Of a DNA stretch of 45,487 nt, positions 1 through 11,700 are shown in pieces. Made by a program: the position numbers and the translations under genes. This DNA is from Spirogloea muscicola (taxonomy: Eukaryota > Streptophyta > Zygnematophyceae > Spirogloeales > Spirogloeaceae): the NCBI GenBank assembly GCA_009602725.1, contig WELB01000088.1:393981-439467 (forward strand), given 5' to 3'. Position 1 is the stretch's first letter. Every line of letters starts with the position of its first letter. Under the pieces are notes generated by a model. The model did not search any database. It saw nothing but the letters and a program-made list of their open reading frames with translations, and was not told the origin of the DNA.

Positions 1-1
1 C

Positions 2-2010
2 CCCGCCGAGTCAGGCTCCCGCCGCAGCCGCGGCAGCCGCCGCCAGTGCCCGACCGGCACCGCCTCCGGGCTGCGCTTGTCTAGCGCGCCCGGGGAGCTG
101 CAGCTCCAGTCCCTCGCCGCCGCGCCGGCGGCACTTCGGCGCCCCGCTTCTCCCGCGCGCTCCGGCGCCGCGTCGCTCCGGCCGGCCCCCTGCCGTGCCT
201 CTGCGCGCGCTCTCGACGGCAGGAGCCCCCGGGACGTATCGGTCGTGGTCGTCGGCGCGACAGGGTACATTGGTGAGCCTCCCCCGTGGCCCACGGCAGT
301 GGCCCTCCTTGCTAGCCGTTGAGCGGTCAAAGCCATCAGGGGCAGTGGCACAAGCGGGCGACCACCCATTGTCGGGGCTCGCTGACCGCAGGCAGCGCTG
401 GTGCCCTCGTCCACCGCGCAGGCAAGTTCGTGACCCGGGAGCTCGTCAGCCGGGGCTACAACGTCGTCGCTGTCGCCAGGTGCTGGGCACCCTTGGGCCA
501 TGCCGTACCGCCTGCCATCTGCTTGCATTCAGGGCCACCCAGCCCAGCCAGAGGTCTTGCCTGATCTGGACGTCACCACACGTTGGCTGGACTTACGTCC
601 GCGTAGCTCGAGCGCGACGGCAGCAGTCGAGGGGCCAGGACTGGCCGTCATTTCACTCGAGCTTTTGCTGAAGCGGCAGTGTTGAACTGGCTTCAACACC
701 AGGGAGAGGAGCGGGGTCAAAGGCAAAACCTCCGCGCAGGACACGAGGCAGGAGCTGCAGGGTGCAGAGGTTGCATTCGGCGATGTGGCGGACCCCGCCT
801 CACTGCAGCGCCTGCTGGCCGGCCGGAAGGTGGACGTCGTGGTGTCCTGCCTGGCCAGCCGCACGGGCGGCAAGGAGGACTCGTGGAAGATTGACTACCA
901 GGCGACGAGGAACAGTCTTGACGCTGGCAGGGCAGCTGGAGCCTCCCACTTTGTGCTCCTGTCTGGTGACGAGACACAGTGCTCATGAACCACATTGCTC
1001 GATATCACCTTGTTATACTACCAGAGATGATATGTTGGCACGACTTGCACTCGATTGGGCTGACTGATTTTGCCCTCGCAGCGATCTGTGTGCAGAAGCC
1101 ACTGCTAGAGTTCCAGCATGCCAAGCTCCGGCTTGAGAGTGAACTTCAGGAGCAGAACGACCTCTCGTACAGTATTGTGCGGCCCACTGCGTTCTTCAAA
1201 TCCCTTGGAGGACAGGTGAGACGGCGAGTTCTGAGACCAGCAGCAGACACCCATGCTTTTTCCCTGGAGGAGCACCTCATCTCTTTCACAATTCTATCCA
1301 CGCAGTCGCATGGCCAGGACAATGGAAGGTGTTGCAGCAATGCCTTCTAGGGTTGCTCAGGCCCTCCCCAAGGTGCCACGCAGGTAGAGAGCGTGAAAGG
1401 TGGAGGGCCATATGTCATGTTTGGCGATGGCCAGCTGTGCGCCTGCAAGCCCATCAGTGAGGCTGACCTCGCCTCCTTCATTGCCGACTGCATCACCGGT
1501 GAGCAGTGTTGGCAACTCTCGGCGCTGTTATGTCTTGCGCCCAGTAATCCTGCCAAATCTCATGCACATGAGATGAGCTGTCCTATCACTCTAGTGGAAA
1601 ACTGCTGCTCACACCGCCACAAGTCTGCAGACGAGGACAAGAGAAATCGTGTGCTACCGATCGGTGGCCCCGGCGAGGCACTGACGCCGCTGCAGCAGGG
1701 CAAGATGCTCTTCCGGATCGTCGGTCGGGAGCCCAAGTTCATCAAGGTACCCATTGGCATCATGGACTTTGTCATCTCGACATTCGACCTCTTCGCCAAG
1801 GCCTTTCCAAGCCTGTCGGATCTTGCCGAGTACGGCCGCATTGGGCGCTACTATGCATCTGAGAGCATGCTGCTGTACGACCCTAAAACGAAACAGTATG
1901 ATGCTGCTGCTACGCCATCGTATGGCACGGACACGCTGGAGAGATTCTTTGAAAGGGTGGTCAGGGAGGGCATGGCTGGCCAGGAGCTTGGCGAGCAGGC
2001 CCTCTTCTGA
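2..2010 (+). CDS. DVR: Divinyl chlorophyllide a 8-vinyl-reductase, 5' partial
   Basis: NADPH-dependent reductase of the atypical SDR/NmrA class. It reduces the 8-vinyl group of divinyl chlorophyllide in plastid chlorophyll synthesis. Six exons fit: 2-272, 422-479, 703-965, 1082-1215, 1384-1498 and 1631-2010, all with GT-AG introns; the sum is 407 codons including the stop. The Rossmann motif GATGYIG spans the exon 1/2 junction. Further family blocks are [81 protein letters not shown] and the C-terminal [12 protein letters not shown]. The frame is open to the window edge and the GC-rich Ala/Arg/Ser-rich leader looks like a plastid transit peptide, but no ATG is visible, so the first residues probably lie upstream. 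The plant enzyme is about 417 residues, so little is missing. It converges with the JmjC gene downstream. Confidence 0.93.
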
Positions 2011-2518
2011 TCTTCCGTGCCTTGCTAAGTCATACTTCTTCCAGCTTTCAGCACCTCTTCACGAGACCATTCTTTCATTTCCTTTACTTAGGTCACAATG
2101 GATGCTGATTCGTGATGAATAGACACTGTGCAAGCACGTCCATTACCAAGCATGAGAGCAAGATGTATATTCATGGCATTCATCATCACGTCATTGCACA
2201 AGCATCACTATTGCAACGAGTAGCTAAATCTAACCACCATCAAGCGTTGGCTGCAATTCTGGTTGATGTAACTGCTGGATAACGGTTCTAGTTGATGTAA
2301 CTGCTGGCTATCAAGCGGTCTTAGCATCTACAAGACATCACCACCTGTAGCAGCAACGCAGCTACACTCTGAGACTTCACAAGTACCTTGTCAGATGGTA
2401 CTCAGGCGCTATGAATTTGCAGCAGCATGCAGCTTTGATCTCAATGGGCCTATTGCAGTTTTCAGCTGACTGGTGCAACTAGCTGAAGTAGGCAAGATAC
2501 CTACCCTAAATTGTACAC
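2011..2518 (+). other. DVR 3' flank
   Basis: AT-richer sequence after the DVR stop with no credible coding exon. Two TGTAA motifs, the usual green-algal polyadenylation signal, lie inside a short imperfect tandem repeat at about 2257-2314. I infer that the DVR transcript ends near here. Confidence 0.4.
2257..2314. repeat. 29-bp imperfect tandem repeat containing TGTAA
   Basis: Two adjacent units both read TTCT, then R, then GTTGATGTAACTGCTGG, with a period of 29 bases. They sit about 250 bases after the DVR stop. Confidence 0.7.
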
Positions 2519-2707
2519 CTATACATTTACTGATGAATGCTTACTCCAGAATGCGCTGACAAATGTCGAGTCTAGAATCTCGTCACCTGCATTACAGCAA
2601 AGCCATACTTGATTGCTGTCATGGCAGAGTGAGCAATCTACATCACCAGATTTTAGTGTGATACTGAGGTTTGGTCTTCTCAACAGAGGATCTTCATGAG
2701 ATGCCAT
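2519..2707 (-). other. Open frame with Cys-rich segment, unassigned
   Basis: An open minus-strand frame of 62 codons just below the proposed JmjC stop includes CSLCHDSNQVWLCCNAGDE. The Cys spacing is suggestive of a small zinc site but matches no family I can name. It could be a further 3' exon of the JmjC gene if the stop at 2771 is skipped by alternative splicing, or simply part of its 3' UTR. Confidence 0.2.
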
Positions 2708-2770
2708 TTGTACATCTTCGTTGAGGTGCCAGTCGTACCTCAGTCATATAAATGCCTTCTTAAAGATCAA

Positions 2771-5700
2771 TTAACACCTCTCCAAGAAGACTACCTCCAG
2801 GCCCTTCGCTTGCCTCCCTTCAACACCAAATGCTTTGCTACCTGCAGCAAAGTCATAGCCAGCATGCATGTAAAACTCACTCTAGAAACCAGGAGTCTGT
2901 GATAGCTGGACAACAGTAGCTGTGATGGTAAGATTGAGGCAGAATATAGAAGGCATGACTAGCAACTCTCACCTTTGCTGTCAGCAACTAGGCACTGGAG
3001 CTGCTCAAACTCTCACCTTTGCTGTCAGCAACTAGGCACTGGAGCTGCTCAATCAGCTTGTTCAGCTCCAAGATGGTCTCTGCATACACAAGTGTCTTCA
3101 CAGTAGGCGGGCAATGGCAAGCGTGCAGAGACGATAATGGTCAAGGAGGGCACATCACCAGCAATCATTACAAAATAATTCTTGTCATTGTACGACCATA
3201 TTGGAACTTGACCAGCTTCACCTCAAAATTCTCAGTAGCTCTAGGACATGAAAGACTCTTAGCTGAAGAGAACAGCTGTGTAACAAAGCAGCCAGCCAGG
3301 TACAGCAAGAGAGCCTTGAATAGGCAGGACAAGGAGAGGGACATTTGCAAGGAAGCTTAACATGTAAATAGGATATTTGATTTGCATGCTGGGGGCAAGC
3401 ATGTTTCCTTGGGCAGTTGGAGCAAGTGACTACTGAGAGGAATAAGTTGCTCCTGCAAACACTGCATGACAGCTCCTTCTTCTGGAAATCACTTGATTTT
3501 CTGCTGCCCTTTACAGCAGCCGATATTCTTGCTTCTTCCTCCTCCCTTACCATAGCCTTGACCTCATGCAGCAGCCTGCACATCACAATACAGTCAGAGT
3601 AGCCATGAACATTGAATTCTCTCCAAGGAGCTTCGTATGCTCTGAGAAGCCTGCTTGGCATACCAAAGCACAGCGTGAAACAGGAAGCTGTTGTGCTCTA
3701 GGGACAAGCTGGCTTGGAGGAACTTACCACTGAGCAGTCTTTGGAGACGGCTTGTGTCTGGTCACAGTGCAGAGCATCTCATGGAAATTCAGTACTGGCT
3801 TTTTGCAATACCGTCGATAATTTGCAATCCCTGTAATATTGACAGATAGGATGAGAATGGCAAGCAACCACAAGCTGCATCATCTATCAACAAACCCTCA
3901 CTAAATGAGCAGTTGAAAACATCTCATGCAAGGTGGCAGCCCCAAGCCTCTGCAGGACGGTACTTCTTACCCGCGGCTCCAAATGGCAACCAGTCGGGTG
4001 GAGCAAAGTTAACTGCCTCAGCACAATTAAACTGGACAACATAACAATGTGTACTGATCAGTCAGGAGCCTGGTGAAGCTCGCAAGCTTGCAATGTGTTA
4101 TGACATACTCAATGCACGTATAACAGTGAGTTGAAGAATTAGACTCACCCCATTGTTGAAGCCAGCATGATAAGCTTGAGGAAAGGTGATGACAAATTCT
4201 CCAGGTTCCTGGCCACACAGAGCACGAGCACACAGGGGTGAGCAGTGAGTCAGAGGCTACACATGCTGTGATATACAAAAGGTGAGCCAGATGGGGACTG
4301 TCACTTCTACCTGCCGCAGGCGATATACGGGCACTTTCCGAGCCCGCAGGTGAGCTGGAGACACAGTGGTAACAAGTTGGTGCAGGCTGCAGATGAGGAG
4401 TAAACAGCAACAAGTAAGTGACAAATGCTGCTTGTCAGACACGCACTGGCTTGACCTTCTCAAGACTCAAAGCATAACATGAGGAAAAGCTCAGGTCGTA
4501 CTGAAGGTCACTGCATAGTGACCTCTTAGTATGGACCATGCTGTACAGTAGCCAATGCAAGAAAGCTTACATCGAGGCTCTTATAACAGTCCTAGAAAAT
4601 TAGTCTGCTCACAGATCAGGTCGATCCTCAAAAAGAGCAGGAACTTCCTGCCGCATTGCACGTTCAAATGCGCCAGCTGCAGCAGCTGGTACGCCATACC
4701 TGGAACACATGACTATATGTCACTGGCCATTTCTGTTCCACTGATATCACTGAACGCCTACCTGATGAGCCCAACACCCTCTGTATGTAGTATGCAGGTT
4801 GATGTCATGGACACAACCAGCTTTCCTGTCCTGATGACTGCTATGGACCCTTTGAGGTATAAAGGCAGGCAGGTAGCAGGATCTCACCACGTTTTTGGAG
4901 CCCCAAGATGGTGGTAATTGAAGGAGTACATGTAGTCGTCCTCAGTGTGAAAGCAGAATGCTGCACATGGTGCAGACAGCCAAAGCAATTGCGCTAAGCA
5001 GCACATGAGAGCGTAGGTTGCCAGCAATATTCTCCAAGTCAAATGTGCAGCTGATAGGAACAGCCATGCTTCTCCCTCCTCTTCATCATATTGTGGTCCA
5101 AGGGCATAAACAGACGGTCATCTGTATAACTGCATAGAGGGCTGAAGCACAACCATGAAGGGCGTGCGGATACTGACCAGCGAATAGCATACCAAAGTAG
5201 AGCCAAGGTGCTGTGACGCCTGGTACAGTGCCTACTAAATGGCGGAGTAGAGATCCTTCATACCGCGGAAGATTGACCAGATTCCAGGGACTTGATGCAT
5301 AAGGGCCTGTCCCGTCAATCATGCAAAAGCTCAACTTTCACTGGTGAGCTAGTAATCAAGGATCAAGTGATCAATAAGCCCTTATGCTCATTAGCCTCTG
5401 CTCATGAGCTTCCTGCTCAAGGCCTAAATCGGTGGCATTGTACCGACACGCAGATGAAGATCGAGTGTGAAGCACAAAAGCAGGGAAGGCAGTGTGGGTG
5501 CTCAAGAACATGATGCAGGGGGTACAGGATAGGGGGATGACGGTGGGTCATGACGCACTATCTCTGTCTTTGTGCATTAAAGGAAAGCCAGTCCCCACCA
5601 TCTGATCACTCCCATATTCCACCTGTGACCAGCAATTGCTTTTGCTAAATAACTCTCAAGCCGGCCCGACACACGCCGCTAAGATGGATAGTCACACCAC

Positions 5701-7384
5701 AGTTGCTGTGCACCAACTTGGAGCAGTCAACAGCTCATACAAGGATTTAGCTGCGATCTTAGCCCTGCGGCTGGTCAGGCAGCAGTAATATACATGCCTC
5801 TGCAAACCAGGCAAGATAATGCTGGACTACATCATGCTCAGCATCTGACCTCTACAGGCTCCCTGGAGGTCTCCACGATACTCCAGAACTCTGCCTCTAT
5901 GGCATCTGCCATATCCCTCTTGTCCTCTTTATCCTTTTCGATCCTGCATAACCTGGTATAAACATGGAGTGTCATTGACTGCAGACCATCTCAGGTCAAG
6001 GAAGGTGCACACATTGTGACTTGATTCTCAGGTCCTTGCATGGCCTGCTTTGTCAATCAGTTCTTGCTGTTTGATGGAAGAGCTTGGCAGAGGAACATAG
6101 GGGTTACCATTCTTGCTCAAACTTTTTAGCCATTGCCTCGTACTCAAGCATGCTGTCAATTTCAAAGTAGAGATAGAAGTAAGTTCCCATTCAAATAGTG
6201 ACAGTAAGCTTAGTCTGTGAAAAGTTTTCAAGGAGCTGGTGCTGTCATATGGAGAAGACATTGTGATCTTGCCTCTACAAATGGTCATTGATACAGAGTA
6301 GGCACTGGGAGCAATACTTGTATATTCTTCCATCACCAAATCCTTCGCCCTCCTGCAATCTATGAATCATCTGCTTCCTTGTCCGAAAGCGAGTTGACGC
6401 GTTGAAGCTGAAGGGAGGACGCCACCCTTGAGGAGGAATTATCTTACATATGCCTGTCTGTGTGGAATGAGAAGGACTGCGTCGATCAGCTGTAAAGGTT
6501 GCATGTGTTTGGGTTGACCAAGTGTCATTGGTCTAGGATGTGGAGCCTTGGAGACAGACAAAGTGACTACATAAAGCACAGTTATGGTGGAGGAGAGTCC
6601 TTGAGTGCCGACTTCCTCACCTTCTCAGCTTGGGGCTTGATCTTCTCAAGATAAGACGTGGGGTCCTTGAACTCGTCCAATGTAGGTCGAAATACCTATT
6701 CTCAGGAACAATGACGTTGCGGCTTTGGCTTGTAAAGCTTCTAATACCAGCACCAGAAGATCATTATCAATAACCAGGTAGAGGACCTACCACAGCCTCT
6801 GGAATGTGATCTAGTGTAGGAGCTTGCTGCTTTATTGCCATTGAATTCCTGAGGGCCCTCCGAAGCATCATCTGACCATAGCATGTCAAGCCAAACAAAC
6901 AAGCCGCTCAGCTCATGAGCGTCACCTCAGAGGGGATTTGAGAGCAATAAGTCAGAAACATTAGTATCTTACACTTGACGAGATGTACAGTGAGAATGAA
7001 ATACATGGAGTGACAGCAGACCTCTTCCTTATGAGAGATGACGTCGTTCCTTGAAGCAGGAACAGCTTTGCGCTTTGGCCGTTCCTGTCCCTGAACCGTT
7101 GCCGCCTGTTTGGTGCAACTGTCGTTCTCGTCATAGCAGATTCCACGGCGTCTCCTCCGCGGAAGCTTGCCAGTCACATCTATCTGAGCAGCCGTCGTCG
7201 CGGCCGCGCAGGACGTTGTGGCCGCAGCATTAGATTTCCTCCGATCATCTTCGTACACTGCCATGCCTACGTGCTCGGGAAAGGCCGCACAGGTCCCGTC
7301 CTGGTCGTCTACAGCTGCAGTCTGGTTCGGCTTGCTATCGCTGGCCGTCCTTTCCAGCCCTCGGGCCCTCGCAAGGGCTCTCAT
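2771..7384 (-). CDS. JmjN-JmjC-C5HC2 histone lysine demethylase (KDM5/JARID-like)
   Basis: Fe(II)/2-oxoglutarate dioxygenase expected to demethylate histone lysines, by KDM5 similarity H3K4. Eighteen exons fit: 7384-7022, 6871-6791, 6695-6621, 6457-6318, 6152-6108, 5943-5850, 5622-5559, 5306-5178, 4960-4888, 4699-4613, 4386-4311, 4208-4149, 4031-3971, 3830-3728, 3575-3362, 3275-3194, 3079-3017 and 2841-2771, summing to 627 codons. The ATG at 7384 follows an in-frame TAG directly. JmjN starts near residue 149 (VFRPTLDEFKDPTSYLEKIK). JmjC includes PWNLVNLPRYEGSLLRHL, the iron ligands H335, E337 (HTED) and H423 (FPQAYHAGF), and the 2-oxoglutarate lysine K353 (APKTW). A C5HC2 zinc finger begins near residue 521 (CSVC). 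No ARID, PHD or FYR domain is seen. The last two exons are the least certain. Confidence 0.85.
2964..3051. repeat. 44-bp perfect tandem duplication across an exon/donor boundary
   Basis: Bases 2964-3007 and 3008-3051 are identical. On the minus strand each copy carries the 3' end of a JmjC-gene exon plus its GTGAGA donor. The first donor met in transcription (exon end 3017) keeps the frame. Reading through to the second donor shifts the frame, since 44 is not a multiple of 3, and meets a TAG. Confidence 0.9.
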
Positions 7385-8129
7385 CTCCTACCAGACCGAT
7401 TCCACAAGCCCTGGTCCAGGCAAGCAGCGGGAAAGGCTCGCCCCCGGGCAGCTGAGGCAGGCCGCGACCAAACGCCGGGGACTGCAGCTGCTACGGCTGC
7501 CCCCAGGCAGTCGGAGAAGGGCCCCTGGACCGGCTGGAGGACGACGCTGGCTCGTCAAGGCGCTCGGATGAGGCGGCTGCGGCGGGGCGCGGCGGCTGCG
7601 GCGGCGGTTACGGCGGCGGCAGCGGCGGCAGCGGCGGCGACGGGGACGCCGACGACTGGCACCGCAGCCGGGGGGGACCTCTGCATGTTCCCTCCCCCGG
7701 GCAGCCCCTCCGGCCTGCTGGAGAAGCCTGGGGGGTTGGGGGGAACCGCTGGTGCGCTCTTGCAGGCCGATGGCGGCCCGTGTCGGGGACCTTCTCAGGT
7801 GACCCATGCAGCCGGCCGGCGAGCCGCACTCCCCGCTGGAGCCCTTCCTAATTACGGAAATGGTTGTGAGAGGCCATTCCAAAGGAATGCATAAGGTCTG
7901 AAAAGGCAGGGGACATGAGCCTGCCGCTTCTGCAGGGTGGTTACTCCCTCAATATCCGCGTGTCCAGGATGAGCCTGCTTCCATGTTTGACGGGAATGGA
8001 CTCAGTGACGCTGACCACGAGCAGCCGCCATCGTCACCCCGTCACGGCGTTCCGGGGCAGCTTCCCACCTCTTGCACAAGCTCCTAATTTGCTTACCTGT
8101 GTATTTAAGCGCTTTTCGGCCACCTTGGC

Positions 8130-8240
8130 AACTTTTCGGTTCTTTTCCGGCTGGCTTATCATTCCGGCCCCCTTTGGACCTTCTTCATTTCCTTTTCGGG
8201 CTGGCTTGTTACAGCCCTCGCTCCCTTTTTGATGAGCTTA
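8130..8240 (+). mobile_element. Possible diverged LINE 3'-end remnant
   Basis: The sequence around 8190-8230 resembles the conserved 3' block of the LINE family found elsewhere in the window: a pyrimidine-rich lead, GGGCTG at 8198-8203, then CAGCCC at 8212-8217. The following CTCAATGGGCGAG part is not preserved, so assignment is tentative. Confidence 0.35.
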
Positions 8241-8281
8241 CGTCCTTTAATCGCCCGTCGGTCCTGGCAGAGCCCTTGCCT

Positions 8282-8290
8282 AAACCCTAA
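8282..8290 (+). promoter_or_regulatory. Telo-box-like motif upstream of NOG1
   Basis: AAACCCTAA lies 455 bases before the NOG1 ATG. In land plants this motif is common in promoters of ribosomal-protein and ribosome-biogenesis genes, which suits NOG1. It may equally be a scrap of the telomere-like sequence seen elsewhere in the window. Confidence 0.35.
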
Positions 8291-8744
8291 TCCCACCAGA
8301 TCGCCGCTGCAACCGCCGCCGCCGCCTCTGCCGCCGCGCCGCCGCGCCGCCTCTGCCGCNCGCCGACTCCGCCGCCGCCGCCGCCGCCTCTGCCTCGTCG
8401 CCGCCGCCGCTGCGGGCCAACTTGAGGCCCCGCCTTTATTGCCCCTCCACTTCCCGAGTCTGAGACAATCTCAAGCGCACTAGCCCCTCGCGCCCCTGGC
8501 TGCCGGGGGAAGCCTACGCTTAGCGATGGCATCAGTGCGCAAGAAGGGCACAGGCAAGGTGCTCTGAGCCGGCGGGCCGCGCAGGTACAGGTGGCTATGT
8601 TGAGGAGCGCCAGCAGGTCGACCTCGTGCCAGGGCGTGCGCATTCCGTTGAACGGTGCTGCCTGGTGCTAAGCTCGCATAACCAGTCACTCCCTGGGGCC
8701 TCTGATTCTGCTACCAAGACACACCCCGCAGACGAGGCGGCACC

Positions 8745-11700
8745 ATGGTGCTCTACAACTTCAAGGGCATGACTGTGGTGCCGACGGCCAAGGACTTTGT
8801 GGACATTGTCCTCTCCCGGACGCAACGCCAAACCCCTACTGTCATACATAAGCAGTATGCTATCACGCGTATCCGCCAATTCTACATGCGCAAGGTGTGT
8901 CTCCACATGAGCACGTCCTTTGTGCCCGTAGACCTCAGAGTCTGAGCCCTCACCCTGGCCTGAGCATGAGGCCAGTGCTCTGACCTTCAGCGCTAGGTCG
9001 AGAGAGTGGCTGCAGTGGCACAATCAGGTCGTAGCTCCTGCTGCTAGCAGCCTTTGGTCACCCATAGGGAAAGTAGTCACTTCACTGATTGAATAGTTGA
9101 GTGCTTCTCCAGGTAAAGTTTACGCAGCAAACCTACAATGAGAAGCTGTCAACTATTATTGACGACTTTCCGCGCCTCGATGATGTTCATCCATTCTATG
9201 GGGACCTCTTGAACGTGCTTTATGACAAGGACCACTACAAGCTTGCCCTTGGCCAAATAAATGCAGGTCAGGTTGGTAGATTAATTGTTCCCTCTTCTCA
9301 TCTTCACATAAGGAGTCTTAGACCTACTTTTGGGGCTTTTCTTTCTTGGAGTCATGCACTGGCTATATCATACATCCTTTGATGCAGCTACAGAGCCAGA
9401 GAGTTGGTGTTTATCTGAGGTACCGGCGGTTATGTTATTGCAGCTCGGAACATGATTGAGAAGATCTCGAAGGACTATGTGAGGCTGCTCAAGTACGGTG
9501 ACACACTTTATCGCTGCAAGTTGCTGAAGAAGGCTGCCCTTGGTCGTATGTGCACTCTCATGCGCAAGCAAAGCCCCAGCCTTGCCTATCTTGAGCAGGT
9601 CAGGATAAACGAACATTGTAAGCTTGGTACAGCTATGCTTTTAATGTGACAAGTGCCTTGGTGAACATGTTATCAAGGATCACTATTATAGTTGTCAGTA
9701 TATACTTGGATATGAATATCGTCTCACAAGCTTGTAGTTAGTGCTTGATCTCATTCCTGTTGCTTTTGCATGTCTTCCGTTATGGTCAGGTGAGGCAACA
9801 TATGTCCAGGTTACCGTCCATCGACCCCAACACTCGCACTATCTTGATCTGCGGTTACCCGAATGTGGGAAAGAGCAGCTTCATCAATCGAGTCACACGG
9901 GCAGATGTTGATGTGCAGCCCTATGCTTTCACCACCAAGTCTCTCTTTGTTGGCCATACCGACTACAAGTATCTACGCTGGCAGGTCATAAACTCGCCGT
10001 TTTTTACATCACTGTTTATATTGTTCCACCCATGTGTTCTTGGCAGTTAGCAATAGAGTCATTCTTTACCTAAGTGAGCTTCAGAAGAGTGTCATCTAAG
10101 TGATTAAGATCTATTTATTGTACTGCCAGGAAGCTTCACTTCTAAGTACTTAATTCAAACTAGCCGCCACTTCTACTGTCTAGTACAGAGGACTTTGCTC
10201 TCCACTATTCAGACTTTTTGCTTTTATTGCTATTGTTGCAGGTCATTGACACGCCTGGCATCCTGGACCATCCGCTGGAAGATAGGAATACAATAGAGAT
10301 GCTAGCTATCACAGCTCTGGCTCACTTGCGAGCAACAGTTCTCTTTGTCGTGGATCTTTCGGGTAGTTGTGGACACAGCATCAGCCAGCAGGCGCATCTA
10401 TTTCACAGCATCAAGCCACTGTTTGCAAACAAGCCTCTTCTGATAGCATGCAACAAAGTAGACCTCCAGGTACCGTACAACCCATGGCGACCTTGATATT
10501 TTGTACTGTGTGCTGCAGATTCTTGTGTATGTGTTACTTGCAAAAGCGCATGGACACTTATGAGTGTCCTTGTTGGGCAAGCATAAGCAGATGGTGGTGT
10601 AAATGAAAGAGATGAGTTGTGAGGGATTCTGCAAGCATGATGAGATTGCTGCAGAATCATTCATATCTGGCTGCCTCGATATGTGACCATGCTATGATAT
10701 ACTGGTATCTGTGTGCAGCCAGCAGAGACGCTCCCTGAGGAGGACAAGAAGCTGTTGGAGGAGATGAAGCAGGAGGCTGCAAGGTGTGGGTCTAGGTTAC
10801 CGATGGAAGGGATGGAAACAGAGAATGATAGCTTGTTCTTCATGAGCACAGTGACAGAGGAGGGGGTTGCTGCTGTGAAGAATGCAGCATGCGAGAAGCT
10901 TCTACAGCAGAGGGTGGAGGTGAAGATGAAGTCCAAGAAGCTGGCAGATGTTATCAACCGCATGCATGTGGCGGTACCCAAGGCTAGGGATCATGTGGGT
11001 ACCCTATTCACCCGACTTTTGGCTGACACTTGCTGCAGTGCAAGTTTCTTGTTTACTCGTTAAGCTGGAGGACAGTCTTGTGTACTACTACCAAGCTTTT
11101 TGTCAATTCTGCCTTGCATTACTGATGAGCACTTGCTTTGGTTCATCGCAGAAAGAGAGGCCACCCGTCATTCCTCAAGCTGTTCTCGATGCACGGGCAA
11201 AGGGATTCAAGCTGAGCGGGGGCGGGAAGCTTGAGAGAGATTTGCAAGAGGAGCATGGTGGAGCAGGCGTATATTCTGCCAACCTCAGAAAGCGATACCT
11301 ACTGGAGGATGAGTCATGGAAGGAGGACATAATACCAGAAATTGTTGATGGTCACAATGTGGCGGACTTTGTTGATCCTGACATTATGCAGAGACTTGAG
11401 GAGCTAGAAAGGGAAGAGGAAAAAAGGGAAGCAGCAGCTGCACAAGAGGGTGAGGACATGGAGGAGGAGGTGCTCACACCTGGGGAGGCCAAGGCTCTTG
11501 CTGCTATCAGGTGCGTTTGCAGTGCAAGCATATGGTATTGTGTCTATATGACTTGTAGTGCCCTACTTCGTGTTGCAGACGTCGTTGACAGTAGTCATAA
11601 GTCAATAGACAGTAGTCAATGTGCTGGTTATCATCTCGTCACACATGTCACCCACCTGCCCGACCTAGCTTGTATGGTTTCCTGTGGACACATCATGTGC

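Larger units (their letters stand above)
7385..8744. promoter_or_regulatory. Divergent GC-rich intergenic region, JmjC gene / NOG1
   Basis: About 1.36 kb between two divergent start codons. It holds GGC/GCG triplet runs at about 7570-7640 and CCG runs at about 8300-8410, an ambiguous base at 8360, a telo-box-like motif at 8282-8290 and a possible LINE 3'-end remnant near 8130-8240. Long open frames occur on both strands but look like products of GC-rich triplet composition. Both 5' UTRs and promoters presumably lie here. Confidence 0.5.

Noticed and set aside
3018-3079. Use of the second, downstream donor in the duplicated JmjC exon
   Set aside because: It shifts the frame and reaches a TAG within 44 bases, so it was not used in the gene model, though it may occur as a minor splice form.
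7271-7894. Long overlapping open frames on both strands at 7.3-7.9 kb
   Set aside because: GC-rich triplet sequence keeps most frames open; the peptides are Arg/Pro/Ala-rich with no family resemblance, and the region is the upstream zone of the JmjC gene.
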